Shown in pieces: positions 43,038 to 51,766 of a DNA stretch of 64,000 nt (its first letter is position 1; each line of letters opens with the position of its first letter). Position numbers and translations under genes: made by a program. The DNA is taken from assembly GCA_049602155.1 (NCBI GenBank), contig JBMYRH010000012.1:124001-188000 (forward strand). Direction: 5' to 3'. Source of the stretch: JBMYRH01 sp049602155 (GTDB lineage: Bacteria; Myxococcota_A; UBA9042; PHBI01; JBMYRH01). The notes under the pieces are model-generated. The model saw only the letters and a program-made list of their open reading frames with translations, did not search any database and was not told the DNA's origin.

Positions 43038-43560
43038 GGAAGAGCTCCCGTGTCGCGGTGCCTTTGCGGCCCTCGCTGTCGACGACCTCGCAAGCCAGGG
43101 TCGCGCTGAGGTTGTACAGGTCATCGATCGGCTCGCCCTCGTTGGGGCTCGCGTGGATCACCGGCACGGGGAAGGCCTGGACCTCGAAGATGTCGTCCTT
43201 GGCCAAGAAGTAGCGTGTCGTCGCCGTAATGTCCCCCACCACCTCGCCGGTCTCCACCGTCAGTGTGCAGCGCGTGTCCGCGAAGGGGTAGATCCCGTCG
43301 ATCCGTAGCGCTGGCATGATCCATGTGCCCCCCTGCAGGCCATTGACGATCGGCGAATTGTCCCCGTCGTGCAGCGGCTCATAGAGCTGCTCGTGGTAAA
43401 ACCCGATATCGAGCGAGGGTGTTCCCGTGATCTCGAGCGACGGCACCAAGATATCAAGATCGATCTCGGGATCGACGTCTCGATAGCCCACGACGACATC
43501 ACAGGCCCCGAAGAGTAGGAGGCTAACGACCATAACGGCGCTGAGTGGGAAACGATCCAT
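43024..43560 (-). CDS. Hypothetical lipoprotein, partner of the multiheme cytochrome
   Basis: A 178-aa protein with a signal peptide and lipobox LFGAC. The mature part is beta-rich (LVPSLEITGTPSLDIGFYHEQLYEPL, ALRIDGIYPFADTRCTLTVETGEVVG, LSATLACEVVDSEGRKG) with two cysteines that could pair. No heme motif. Not recognised as a known family. It overlaps the cytochrome start by 14 nt and is the first gene of that two-gene unit, so it may be an accessory or docking lipoprotein for the cytochrome. The upstream sequence has TATAGAT close to the ATG but no clear ribosome site. Confidence 0.65.
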   Translation of the reverse strand: MDRFPLSAVMVVSLLLFGACDVVVGYRDVDPEIDLDILVPSLEITGTPSLDIGFYHEQLYEPLHDGDNSPIVNGLQGGTWIMPALRIDGIYPFADTRCTLTVETGEVVGDITATTRYFLAKDDIFEVQAFPVPVIHASPNEGEPIDDLYNLSATLACEVVDSEGRKGTATRELFLVDG

Positions 43561-43665
43561 CGCCTGATCTATACCGGGTCGACGCTGACGAAGCCATGTT
43601 CTGTGTCCACAGCGTGTCGACGGAGCGCTTCCTCCGTGGGTGCAGGGCGCGCTCCGGGCTAGGTG

Positions 43666-44538
43666 CTATTCGGATACCTTCGGCTTCACGATGACCTTCG
43701 GCTTCTTCTTCACCTGCGGCTTGACGACGACCTTGGGCTTGGGCTTGACGACGACCTTGGGCTTGGGTTTGACGACCACCTTGGGCTTGGCGTCGACCTT
43801 GGGTTTCACCACGACCTTGGGCTTGGCGTCGACCTTGGGTTTCACCACGACCTTGGGCTTCGGTGACACACCCTTCGGGTTGATGATCACCTTCTTTGTC
43901 CCGGGGATCACAGTGGCCTTGGCACCAGCCTTCGGGGCGCCGAGGACCTGCTTGGGGATGGCGCGCATGTTCGGCTTGAGCTGAACCGCCGGGGGAATAG
44001 CAGCCTTCACAGGTGCCGCCGCGGCGGGCTTGGGCTTAGCCTCGACCACGGTGATGTTGATCTCCGCCGTGATCGGGGGCGTGTACGGCCGGTGCGATCC
44101 GTCGGCGAAGAGCAAGCGCAGGCTATGCGGCCCTGGGCTCAGGGTCACGTCAGCGCAGGCCGAGCCGTCGCCAAGGTGGATGTTCTGAGCGTCCTTCGGG
44201 ATGTCCTTTGTCAGGTCGTCTGGGACGGGGATGTCCACCAGGATATGGTGATGGCCCTTGCCCGCATTGACGGGGCCAGAGGGCTCAAGCTCGAGGCCCT
44301 CAGTCGCGATGCAGACCTTCACCGGGCTGGTGACCTTGTCGCCCTCTTTGAGGTTCTCAAAGGAGACCTTCGCGCCCTCGGGCGCCGGGAGTGAGACGGG
44401 GCCAGCGGGCTCCTCTGCGGCGGGCGCAGCTTCGACCTTCGTGGCCGTGGCTTGGCCACCAGGATCTTCGGACTTCTCGCAGGCGATGGCAGCGAGGCCG
44501 GCGGCGAGGATGATTAGGCTCAGTGGTAGACGCGTCAT
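43666..44538 (-). CDS. DUF4399 lipoprotein with Lys-Pro-Lys-Val repeat tail
   Basis: A 290-aa protein, AAGGAG 6 nt before the ATG. Signal peptide with lipobox AAIAC, an Ala/Glu linker, then a DUF4399 domain (about 50-165): VSFENLKEGDKVTSPVKVCIATEGLEL, GKGHHHILVDIPVP, NIHLGDGSACADVTLSPGPHSLRLLFADGSHRPY. The last 75 residues are KPKVVV/KPKVDA repeats, extremely basic and proline-spaced. Such a tail could bind DNA, polyanionic polysaccharide or peptidoglycan teichoic-like polymers in the periplasm; this is inference. Function of DUF4399 is unknown. Divergent from the small lipoprotein at 44697. Confidence 0.8.
   Translation of the reverse strand: MTRLPLSLIILAAGLAAIACEKSEDPGGQATATKVEAAPAAEEPAGPVSLPAPEGAKVSFENLKEGDKVTSPVKVCIATEGLELEPSGPVNAGKGHHHILVDIPVPDDLTKDIPKDAQNIHLGDGSACADVTLSPGPHSLRLLFADGSHRPYTPPITAEINITVVEAKPKPAAAAPVKAAIPPAVQLKPNMRAIPKQVLGAPKAGAKATVIPGTKKVIINPKGVSPKPKVVVKPKVDAKPKVVVKPKVDAKPKVVVKPKPKVVVKPKPKVVVKPQVKKKPKVIVKPKVSE
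43672..43862 (-). repeat. Degenerate tandem repeat coding for the KPKVVV tail
   Basis: Direct repeats built on GACGACCTTGGGCTTGG (plus strand) recur through the 3' end of the DUF4399 gene, including two copies of a longer unit around GGCGTCGACCTTGGGTTTCA. Units are 18-36 bp, all in frame. Confidence 0.85.
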
Positions 44539-44696
44539 GGTCGGCTCCTTGTTGAGGCGCGCCGATGATGAGGCCCTTTGGCCCGACTCGTCAACGGTCG
44601 ACCTCGCTGTCGATCGAGAACTCCGACGAGCAGCAGGTTCGGTGCTATGGTCTCGGCGCGTCGTGTGGACCGAGTCGCGTCAGGGGGCCGATCGAA

Positions 44697-45221
44697 ATGC
44701 AGCCGACATGGAGTCTATTACTCACCGCCTTCTCAGCGGTGACAGTCTGCCTCTTCACCTCAGGGTGTGAGACCCCCGTCAATGACCTCGACCTCCCCCC
44801 ACCAGCGATCGTGGGGCCTGGAGACGCCACGGGGACAGAGCGTGTCGAAGACACGGCCTCCACATCGACCAGTGACGGGGACAGCGCCTCCACCGACACG
44901 TCGATCGCTGACGGCACGGACGCGTCGTCGCCGGCCACTGACGACGCGAGCCAAGCTGGTGCCTCGATCACCGACACCGTGCAAGGTCCGTGCGACGCGT
45001 CCGAGGCCTGCCTCGCGTACTGGGTCGCCCTGAGTGAATGCTCGGTGGCCGCTGCAGGACCTGATGCTGCGATCGATCCGAGCACTTACGATGCCAACTG
45101 CGTGGCGACCTGCGAGCTCGCTGAGCGCCTGGACTATGTTGGCCACTACGCGTGTTTGTCCGCCGGGATCCCCGACGACTGCACAGCCGATCCTGTTGAC
45201 GTCCCCGACTGTGACATTTGA
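44697..45221 (+). CDS. Hypothetical lipoprotein with Ser/Thr/Asp linker
   Basis: A 174-aa protein. ATG 44697 gives signal peptide and lipobox TSGC; a longer frame upstream is rejected for poor sequence. Residues about 30-100 are a Ser/Thr/Asp/Ala-rich linker (TASTSTSDGDSASTDTS), followed by a small domain of about 75 residues with six or more cysteines (CDASEACLAYWVALSECS, NCVATCELAERLDY, ACLSAGIPDDCTADP). The spacing recalls small helical disulfide domains common in secreted proteins of delta-type bacteria. It precedes the D-2-hydroxyacid dehydrogenase gene by 20 nt; no functional link is apparent. Confidence 0.7.
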   Translation: MQPTWSLLLTAFSAVTVCLFTSGCETPVNDLDLPPPAIVGPGDATGTERVEDTASTSTSDGDSASTDTSIADGTDASSPATDDASQAGASITDTVQGPCDASEACLAYWVALSECSVAAAGPDAAIDPSTYDANCVATCELAERLDYVGHYACLSAGIPDDCTADPVDVPDCDI

Positions 45222-45241
45222 CCAAGAGCTGAGCACCTGAC

Positions 45242-48200
45242 GTGGCCACGATTCCCCGACTCGACCAGCTCGCTGATGTTCAGGCGACCTACCTCAAGTT
45301 GCTCGCAGCGCTGGAGCGTGAGCCCGCTTTTGGGGGGGAGGTGCGCCGGGACGCCGCGACGCGATTGGTAAGCGCCACAGACAATTCCCTCTATCAGCTT
45401 TTGCCACAGGCGGTCGTCTACCCCCGCTCGACTGCGGACGTCGCGGTCTTGATGCGGCTCCTCAACACGCCAGAGTTTGAAGCGGTGACGGTGGCGCCTC
45501 GTGGGGGCGGCACCGGCACCAACGGGCAATCGTTGACGGAGGGGCTGGTCCTCGACCTGTCCCGTCATATGAATGCGATCCTGGACCTCGATCTTGAGGC
45601 GGGGTGCGTGCGCGTCCAGCCGGGGGTCGTCCTCGACGATCTCAACCGCCACTTGGCGCCCCACGGGGTCACTTTTGGCCCGACACTCTCGCCCTCGAGC
45701 CGCGCCACGTTGGGGGGCATGATCTCAACCGACGCGGCGGGCAAGGGCTCGCGGATCCACGGACGGACCAGTGATCACGTCCTCGGCCTGACGACCGTCT
45801 TCCTCGGCGGAGAGGTCTGGTGCTCGACGCCCATGGCGGGTGAAGCTCTGACCGCTGTTCAAGCGCAAGACGACTTCGTCGGCCATCTGCACCGTGAGGT
45901 GCCACGCATCTTGGCGGCTCACGAAGATGCGATCCGTGAGGACCTCCCAAAGCTCAAACGCTTTATGACCGGCTATGATCTCGCGCACTCGTGGGACGGT
46001 CGCGCACAGCGCCTTGACCTGAGCCGGTTACTCGCAGGCTCGGAGGGGACACTCGGCGTGTTGACCGAGGCCACCTTGCGCGTCGTGCCTATCCCCACCG
46101 CGAGTCGCCTTGTGGTGCTTCGCTATGGGTCATTTAGCGACGCTCTCGCGCACGCTCAAGAGCTCGCAGACACGCAACCAGGCGCCATCGAGACGGTCGA
46201 TGAGACGGTCGTCGACCTCGCACGGAAGGACATCATCTGGCACCGAGTAGGCCCTCTACTGGACCGCGCCGGCGAGGCGCCTGCGCGCGCGGTGAACTTG
46301 GTTGAGTATGAGGGCGCTGATGTCGCCGCCGTCGATGCGCAGGCCTCGCGCCTTTTGGCGTCTGTCGCCGCGCACTCGGCAGGCCCTGGTCAGCCCCTGG
46401 GGGCCTACATGGCGGCCAACGAGACCGAGCGTGCGGCGCTCTGGGATCTCCGGAAGAAGGGCGTCGGCTTGTTGGGGAAGTTGCCTGGAAATCGAAAGCC
46501 GAGCCCTTTCGTCGAAGACACGGTGGTGCCCCCGGAGCACTTGCCTGCCTATGTCGCTGAGTTTCGGGCGCTGCTTGAGGAAGCGGGGGTGAGCTACGGC
46601 ATGTTCGGTCACATCGACGTGGGGTGTTTGCACGTGCGGCCCGCGCTGGACATGACCGACCCCGAGGATGCCGCCAAAGTGCGATGGATCTCCGAGCGTG
46701 TCGCGGAACTGGTCCAAGGCTACGGCGGTGTGCTGTGGGGGGAGCATGGCAAGGGGTTCCGCGCAGAGTTCAACCCGACGTTCTTTGGTGAGCGACTGTA
46801 CGGGGCGCTCCGAGAACTCAAGGCGGTCTTCGACCCGACCGGTCGCCTGAATCCGGGGAAGATCACCACACCCGCGGGGACCGATCTGCCCTTGGCGTCC
46901 ATCGACGCCCCGACGCGAGGCGCTCTAGACGGCCAAATCGCCACGGAGACCCGCAATCGCTGGCCTGCTCTGATTCATTGTAACGGTAATGGGGCCTGTC
47001 ACAACGTGGACCCCGACCACATCATGTGTCCGTCGTCCAAGGTGACCCGTGACCGCATCCACTCGCCCAAGGGCCGCGCGGGGGTCATGCGTGAGTGGCT
47101 CCGCCAACTCGCTCAGGTCGGCTACACACCCAGCTCAGAAGCACCGCGCCCGAGCGCGTGGTGGCGGACGCCAGGGCGCCTCCTGCGCCGCCTTGGGCAG
47201 CGCCTTGGTCGCTACGACTACTCCCATGATGTGCAGGCTGCGATGGAGGGGTGCCTCGCCTGCAAGGCGTGCGCCACTCAATGCCCGGTTGAGGTGGACA
47301 TCCCTGCATTCCGAGCTGAGTTCCTCCACCGCTATCACGGGCGCTATGCACGCCCGCTGAGCGACCTGCTGATCGGCGGGCTCGAGCACCTCCTCCCTTG
47401 GATGGCGCGGGCTCCCCGCCTGTGCAATGCGATGCTTCGCAACCCCTTGAGCGCGTGGTGTATCGAGAAGCTCGCAGGCCTGACAGACCTCCCTGCGCTG
47501 GCGAGCCCCTCGGCGGATGGTGTCCTGAAGCAGCGTGACTTGACGCCACGCTCGGCGACTCAGCTGCTCGCCCTCGATCCAGAGGCGCGGGCGCGCACGG
47601 TGGTCCTCGTACAGGATGCGTTCACGTCGTTTTACGAGCCGACGATCCTCGGCGCCGCCGTCGACGTGTTGCGCCACCTCGGTGCCCACGTCGAGGTCTT
47701 GAGCTACATGCCCAGCGGCAAGGGGCTCCATGTCCGTGGCTTCCTCGGGCGCTTTACGCGCCTCGCGCGACGGAACGCAGCTGTGCTCTCGCGCCTCGAG
47801 GATGCCGGGCTCTCGATGGTGGCCCTTGAGCCCGCGGTCGCCTTGGCGTTCCGAGATGAGTACCCCAAGGCGCTCGGTGGATCGGGGCCGCGGGTCCTCT
47901 TGATCGACGAGTGGCTGGCCGCGAGTGACGCGTGGCCAGAGGTCTCAAGAGGGACCGAGGTCCCCACGGTTCGGTTATTTGGGCATTGTACGGAGCGCGC
48001 CCTCTCTCCGGAGACGGGGCGACGCTGGTCAGAGCTCTTCGAGCGCCTCGGTGCCTCTCTGGAGGTGGCCCGGGTGGGGTGCTGCGGAATGTCTGGGGCA
48101 TACGGGCACACTGTGGGACACCAAGAGGAGTCCCGCGGCATCTTCGAGATGAGTTGGCGGCACCACCTGACCGAGGATTCGAGCCTCGCTTTGGCGACCG

Positions 48201-48319
48201 GTCATTCATGCAGGCATCAGGTGGCGCGCTTGGACGGGGCGCATCTTCGCCATCCGTTGGAGTGGATCGCCGCCTCACTGTGTTGTCCTGCTCCCGAGGG
48301 TCAGTCTCGTCCCCGGTAG
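45242..48319 (+). CDS. ydiJ: FAD/Fe-S D-2-hydroxyacid dehydrogenase (YdiJ-type)
   Basis: A 1025-aa enzyme, GTG start, near-identical in length and layout to E. coli YdiJ, a D-2-hydroxyglutarate dehydrogenase. N-terminal VAO-type FAD domain (about 50-280) with TDNSLYQLLPQAVVYPRSTADV, APRGGGTGTNGQS and SRATLGGMISTDAAGKGS; FAD-oxidase C-terminal cap (about 300-550); then a Fe-S part with HCNGNGACHNVDPDHIMCPS and CLACKACATQCPVEVD, typical 4Fe-4S ligands. A CCG-like C-terminal domain contains VGCCGMSGAYGH. It is probably a cytosolic or membrane-associated dehydrogenase feeding electrons to quinone or flavoprotein. First gene of a run of four. Confidence 0.88.
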   Translation: MATIPRLDQLADVQATYLKLLAALEREPAFGGEVRRDAATRLVSATDNSLYQLLPQAVVYPRSTADVAVLMRLLNTPEFEAVTVAPRGGGTGTNGQSLTEGLVLDLSRHMNAILDLDLEAGCVRVQPGVVLDDLNRHLAPHGVTFGPTLSPSSRATLGGMISTDAAGKGSRIHGRTSDHVLGLTTVFLGGEVWCSTPMAGEALTAVQAQDDFVGHLHREVPRILAAHEDAIREDLPKLKRFMTGYDLAHSWDGRAQRLDLSRLLAGSEGTLGVLTEATLRVVPIPTASRLVVLRYGSFSDALAHAQELADTQPGAIETVDETVVDLARKDIIWHRVGPLLDRAGEAPARAVNLVEYEGADVAAVDAQASRLLASVAAHSAGPGQPLGAYMAANETERAALWDLRKKGVGLLGKLPGNRKPSPFVEDTVVPPEHLPAYVAEFRALLEEAGVSYGMFGHIDVGCLHVRPALDMTDPEDAAKVRWISERVAELVQGYGGVLWGEHGKGFRAEFNPTFFGERLYGALRELKAVFDPTGRLNPGKITTPAGTDLPLASIDAPTRGALDGQIATETRNRWPALIHCNGNGACHNVDPDHIMCPSSKVTRDRIHSPKGRAGVMREWLRQLAQVGYTPSSEAPRPSAWWRTPGRLLRRLGQRLGRYDYSHDVQAAMEGCLACKACATQCPVEVDIPAFRAEFLHRYHGRYARPLSDLLIGGLEHLLPWMARAPRLCNAMLRNPLSAWCIEKLAGLTDLPALASPSADGVLKQRDLTPRSATQLLALDPEARARTVVLVQDAFTSFYEPTILGAAVDVLRHLGAHVEVLSYMPSGKGLHVRGFLGRFTRLARRNAAVLSRLEDAGLSMVALEPAVALAFRDEYPKALGGSGPRVLLIDEWLAASDAWPEVSRGTEVPTVRLFGHCTERALSPETGRRWSELFERLGASLEVARVGCCGMSGAYGHTVGHQEESRGIFEMSWRHHLTEDSSLALATGHSCRHQVARLDGAHLRHPLEWIAASLCCPAPEGQSRPR

Positions 48320-48334
48320 CGCAGGAGCGTGTCC

Positions 48335-49093
48335 ATGACCTGGTCCGGATTAGAGGGCCCCTTATCAGCCGTGGTCCTCGGCGGCCGCGGGGGCATCGGT
48401 GCGGCCTTCGTCGACGCGCTCGCAGCGTCAGCTGACGTCGAGCGCGTGTTCACGACGAGCAGAGACGAGGCGTGGTGCACAGCGGACGCATCGGCTCCCA
48501 AAGTCGCGCGGCTCCCCTTGGAATTGACGGATGAGCGCAGCTTTGAGCGCCTCGCGACGCGGCTCCGTGAGGAGGGCGCAGCGCCTCGCGTCATCGTCAA
48601 CTGCACAGGCTTGCTTCACGCGGACGGCATGCGCCCAGAGCGCGCCTGGCGCGAGGTCGACGCGGAGGCGATGGGGCGGTCCTTTGCGGTGAACGCCATC
48701 GCGCCCGCGCTCGCCATCAAGCACCTCGTCCCCACGATGCCCCGGCGGGAGTCCGCCATCTTCGCCACGCTCTCCGCGCGTGTCGGCAGCATCGGGGATA
48801 ACCGCCTTGGGGGCTGGTACAGCTATCGGGCCTCGAAGGCTGCCCAGAACATGATCGTGAAGACCGCCTCAATCGAGGCCGCCACCCGTCACCCGAAGCT
48901 GCTCGTCGTGGCGCTGCACCCCGGTACGGTCGCCTCTGAGCTGTCCGAGCCCTTCACCAAGCGCTTGTCCCCAGGGCACGCCGTCTTCTCACCCGCCCAG
49001 AGCTGCGCCTACCTGTGCGAGGTGCTGGAGGGGCTCTCTTCAGCGGACTCGGGCGGTCTCTTCGCGTGGGACGGGGCCCCGATCCCATGGTGA
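48335..49093 (+). CDS. SDR family oxidoreductase
   Basis: A 252-aa short-chain dehydrogenase. ATG 48335 is preferred to GTG 48329 because AGGAGC is then 7 nt away. Cofactor loop GGRGGIG near residue 18, VNCTG in place of NNAG around 90, and the catalytic Ser-Tyr-Lys (TLSARVGSIGDNRLGGWYSYRASKAA). The C-terminal PGTVASELSEPF is like C-factor/CsgA and YciK-type enzymes of myxobacteria. Substrate unknown. It follows the YdiJ-type dehydrogenase by 15 nt and precedes a membrane protein by 4 nt, so it is part of the same transcript. Confidence 0.85.
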   Translation: MTWSGLEGPLSAVVLGGRGGIGAAFVDALAASADVERVFTTSRDEAWCTADASAPKVARLPLELTDERSFERLATRLREEGAAPRVIVNCTGLLHADGMRPERAWREVDAEAMGRSFAVNAIAPALAIKHLVPTMPRRESAIFATLSARVGSIGDNRLGGWYSYRASKAAQNMIVKTASIEAATRHPKLLVVALHPGTVASELSEPFTKRLSPGHAVFSPAQSCAYLCEVLEGLSSADSGGLFAWDGAPIPW

Positions 49094-49097
49094 TACG

Positions 49098-49565
49098 ATG
49101 CAGACAATAGACCCCGACCTCGCCCTCATCGTCCTGCACGCCGCAGCGACCTGGTTCATGACAGGGCTGATATGGTTCGTGCAAGTCGTTCACTACCCTC
49201 TCAAGGCCGCCGTGGGCCGCGGGACCTTCACGACCTATCAAGCGCAGCATGTGCAGCGCACTGGCTGGGTCGTTGGGCCACCGATGATCGTCGAGGCTCT
49301 GACTGCCGCAGCGCTGGTGGTACTGCCCTCTGCGAGGGTGGACGAAGGTGCTGCGCTTGTGGGGCTCTGTCTCCTCGTCCTGGTGTGGGCGTCGACAGCC
49401 CTCTTCTCTGTCCCCGCGCACGGGCGCCTCGCTGGGGGGTTCGATCCCGGGGCCCATCAACGCCTCGTGCGCACGAACTGGATCCGAACGGTGGGCTGGA
49501 GTGCACGATCGGGGGTGGCCTGTTGGCTGCTCCTCTTCGGCCTTCAAAGGGGCGCTCTGGCGTAA
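49098..49565 (+). CDS. Four-helix hypothetical membrane protein
   Basis: A 155-aa protein with four predicted membrane helices (LALIVLHAAATWFMTGLIWFVQVV, IVEALTAAALVVLP, ALVGLCLLVLVWASTALF, VACWLLLFGLQ). Conserved-looking polar residues sit at membrane edges: HYPL after helix 1, H in YQAQHVQRTGW, PAHGRLAGGFD and LVRTNWIRTVGWS. The pattern matches an uncharacterised family of small inner-membrane proteins, with His and Arg possibly binding a cofactor. Four nt after the SDR gene. Confidence 0.7.
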   Translation: MQTIDPDLALIVLHAAATWFMTGLIWFVQVVHYPLKAAVGRGTFTTYQAQHVQRTGWVVGPPMIVEALTAAALVVLPSARVDEGAALVGLCLLVLVWASTALFSVPAHGRLAGGFDPGAHQRLVRTNWIRTVGWSARSGVACWLLLFGLQRGALA

Positions 49566-49643
49566 GGGCGACGCGCACACCGGTGCGTGCCCCTTTGCCT
49601 GGTCGCCCACAATCGGTAGGCTCTGCCCGAAGGAGGTGCGCCG

Positions 49644-50288
49644 GTGATTTTCTCGCGACGCCCAATGACCATCCCAGCTGCTGAGGACGCCCTGCCAGGG
49701 CGCACGGTGGCGATCCCCGTGGCGGCGACGAACGTCGTGACCAAGAACCCTATGGTGGGACCTTTCCCCGAGGGGCTCGAGGTCGTGATGGTGGGCCTTG
49801 GCTGTTTTTGGGGGGCCGAGCGCGTCTTTTGGAACACACCCGGGGTGTGGAGCACAGCGGTCGGTTATGCGGCTGGTCATACGCCCAACCCCACCTATGA
49901 GGAGGTGTGCTCCGGGCTCACGGGGCACAACGAGGTCGTCCTCGTCATCTTTGACCCGACAGTGCTCAGCTTCGAGGCCTTGTGCGTGCTCTTTTGGGAG
50001 AGCCACGATCCTACGCAAGGCATGAGGCAAGGGATGGACCAGGGCACGCAGTATCGCTCTGGAATCTACGTGCACTCCGAGACTCAGCGCGAGATCGCAG
50101 AGGCTGTTCGGGCACGCTATCAGGAGCGCCTCACCGCCGCGGGGCTCGGGACGATCACCACGGAGATCGAGTCGGCCAAGGCGCTCTACTACGCCGAGGA
50201 TTACCATCAGCAATACCTGCACAAAAACCCTGCAGGCTACTGCGGTATCGGCGGCACCGGGGTCAGCTGCCCGATCGGCTTAGGGTAG
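49644..50288 (+). CDS. msrA: Peptide-methionine (S)-S-oxide reductase MsrA
   Basis: A 214-aa enzyme, GTG start after a strong AGGAGGTG. Catalytic [13 protein letters not shown] (Cys about residue 54), [26 protein letters not shown], and Tyr/Glu/Asp residues of the methyl-sulfoxide pocket. The C-terminal [14 protein letters not shown] holds recycling cysteines. Length and the extended N-terminus match E. coli MsrA (212 aa). It reduces the S epimer of methionine sulfoxide in oxidised proteins. It is the last gene of the run beginning at 45242, followed by a 401-nt gap; a CACCGA-CATGC-TCGGTG hairpin at 50306-50322 may mark its end. Confidence 0.92.
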   Translation: MIFSRRPMTIPAAEDALPGRTVAIPVAATNVVTKNPMVGPFPEGLEVVMVGLGCFWGAERVFWNTPGVWSTAVGYAAGHTPNPTYEEVCSGLTGHNEVVLVIFDPTVLSFEALCVLFWESHDPTQGMRQGMDQGTQYRSGIYVHSETQREIAEAVRARYQERLTAAGLGTITTEIESAKALYYAEDYHQQYLHKNPAGYCGIGGTGVSCPIGLG

Positions 50289-50526
50289 CGCCTAGTCGAC
50301 GCTGTCACCGACATGCTCGGTGAGGCCCCAGGCGTCCCCAGCCTCCAATGAGACCGTTCGATGGCGTCAGAGCGTCCCGACCCTCGACGGATCGGTGGCC
50401 CCACACGGTGTGAGCTGCCGGCCGCTGCACGCCTGCGTTCACTTTCAGTCGGGCGTCTTTCCTCGTGCATTGGTTCGTAGTCGCACGAATAGCGGCACGT
50501 GAATGGGCTCGCCACATTGCGAAAAA

Positions 50527-50540
50527 TTGATTCAAATCAA
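50527..50540. promoter_or_regulatory. FNR/CRP-family binding box 1 upstream of crtE
   Basis: TTGATTCAAATCAA matches the FNR consensus TTGAT-N4-ATCAA exactly. Centre-to-centre distance to box 2 is 25 bp. Confidence 0.65.
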
Positions 50541-50551
50541 TGCTGAACAGG

Positions 50552-50565
50552 TTGATTGATGTCAA
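50552..50565. promoter_or_regulatory. FNR/CRP-family binding box 2 upstream of crtE
   Basis: TTGATTGATGTCAA matches TTGAT-N4-ATCAA with one change (GTCAA). It ends 5 nt before the proposed -35 element, about 48 bp upstream of the predicted start, near a class II activator position. Confidence 0.55.
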
Positions 50566-50570
50566 TACTG

Positions 50571-50600
50571 TTGCAAAACATGTTCATTCGATCGTAATCT
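50571..50600 (+). promoter_or_regulatory. Candidate sigma-70-type promoter of the crt operon
   Basis: TTGCAA (50571-50576), an 18-bp spacer and TAATCT (50595-50600). The -35 lies inside the inverted repeat TGTT-GCAA-AACA, so a repressor there would block polymerase. Transcript start would be near 50607, giving a leader of about 80 nt. Confidence 0.45.
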
Positions 50601-50689
50601 CGTTCGGCACGGGGGGCGGTCTGCCTTCGTGAGCTGTTCTTAGCTCACACACCGCCCGAACGTTGCGACCCGATACTCAGGGAGTTGCT

Positions 50690-51766
50690 ATGGTTGGGAC
50701 ACAATCTGCCTCGCTTCGATTGGTCAGCGAACCGGTGATGCGCAGCGGAGTGTTGAAGGGACAGGCTCAGCACGCGAAGCGCGCCCTAAAGCAAGCGATG
50801 GTCGATGTGCAGCGTCATGCACTTCAGACTGCCGCGTCCTCTTTGACCGAGCCTCTCCGCAGCATGGTGATTCAGCACTTAGAGACCGGTGGGAAGTTCG
50901 TCAGAGCGACGATCGCCCTCCGCGCAGCTCAGGCCCTCGGCCACGAACCCGGCACCCTGGTCCCCATTGCGGCGGCTTGCGAGCTGCTACACAACGCGAC
51001 TTTGGTCCACGACGACCTGCAGGACGGGGACACCGTTCGCCGTGGCCAACCCGCCGTGTGGGTGCGCCACGGCGAGGCGCAGGCGATCAACGTCGGGGAC
51101 GCGATGTTAATGTTGCCTACCCTCGCGCTGGAGCAGACCGACCTTGTCCCGTCGGTTCGCTGGTACGTCGCCTCGGCCTTCGCCCGGCGCGCCGCCGAGA
51201 CCGCTGGCGGCCAGTCCCTCGAGCTTGAGCTCCTAGGGCGCCATTGGCTCGACCGTTCCAGCTACCTCCGCGCCGCCATCGGGAAGTCAGGCCCCTTCTT
51301 TGCCCTCCCTGTCGAGGCGGCCTCGCTTGCGGTCGGGTATGAACCGGTGAGGGCCCGCGCGATCGGCGACGCTATCCTGAGCCTCGGCGCGCTCTTCCAA
51401 GTCCGCGATGACATCCTTGACCTCTTCGGAGACAAGGGCCGCGGCCAGGTCGGTAACGACCTCCGCGAAGGTAAAGTGAGCGCGCTGATCGTGACCCACT
51501 TAGCGCGCTGCCCCGGCGACCAAGAGGCGCTCGTTGCGTTGCTTGAGCGTCCTCGTGACCAGACGACCGATGAAGAGGTTGCGGCATGGTCGCAGCGCTT
51601 CATCGACAGCGGCGCGCTCGCGGACGCCTGTGAGTGGGCTCGTGCGCTGGTGGCTGAGCTTCATCAAGCCCGCGCGCTCGCAGTCGAGCCGGGCCTCCGC
51701 GCCCTGGTGACGGCCACCGCATCGAAGATCGCCGAGCCCATCAACGCGCTGGAGTTCGGGCGATGA
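50690..51766 (+). CDS. crtE: Geranylgeranyl diphosphate synthase / polyprenyl synthetase CrtE
   Basis: A 358-aa E-type prenyltransferase. ATG 50690 is chosen because GGGAG lies 5-6 nt upstream. [15 protein letters not shown] (substrate-binding), the first Asp-rich motif [18 protein letters not shown] and the second region [23 protein letters not shown] are present. It condenses IPP with shorter allylic diphosphates to GGPP, the carotenoid precursor. First gene of the operon; its stop overlaps crtI by 4 nt. The second Asp-rich motif is DDILD, as in many crtE proteins. Confidence 0.92.
   Translation: MVGTQSASLRLVSEPVMRSGVLKGQAQHAKRALKQAMVDVQRHALQTAASSLTEPLRSMVIQHLETGGKFVRATIALRAAQALGHEPGTLVPIAAACELLHNATLVHDDLQDGDTVRRGQPAVWVRHGEAQAINVGDAMLMLPTLALEQTDLVPSVRWYVASAFARRAAETAGGQSLELELLGRHWLDRSSYLRAAIGKSGPFFALPVEAASLAVGYEPVRARAIGDAILSLGALFQVRDDILDLFGDKGRGQVGNDLREGKVSALIVTHLARCPGDQEALVALLERPRDQTTDEEVAAWSQRFIDSGALADACEWARALVAELHQARALAVEPGLRALVTATASKIAEPINALEFGR

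Larger units (their letters stand above)
50289..50689. other. Intergenic region: crt operon control region
   Basis: 401 nt with no convincing gene. The left part has a weak 6-bp hairpin (50306-50322). The right part is distinctly AT-rich compared with its surroundings and carries two FNR/CRP-type boxes, a TGTT-GCAA-AACA inverted repeat (50569-50580) overlapping a promoter-like TTGCAA-N18-TAATCT, and the ribosome site for crtE. Confidence 0.7.

Noticed and set aside
42797..43124. Longer start for the eleven-heme cytochrome at 43124
   Set aside because: It would add 29 Arg/Ser-rich residues before the signal peptide and overlap the upstream lipoprotein gene by about 100 nt. TTG 43037 has GGGAG at good spacing.
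43672..43862. Repeats resembling a CRISPR array
   Set aside because: Units are 18-36 bp, in frame, without unique spacers of regular length, and encode the KPKVVV tail of a lipoprotein; no cas genes in the window.
50237..50565. Small minus-strand open frames in the crt control region
   Set aside because: No ribosome sites, no recognisable motifs, and they run through the FNR-type boxes and AT-rich promoter.
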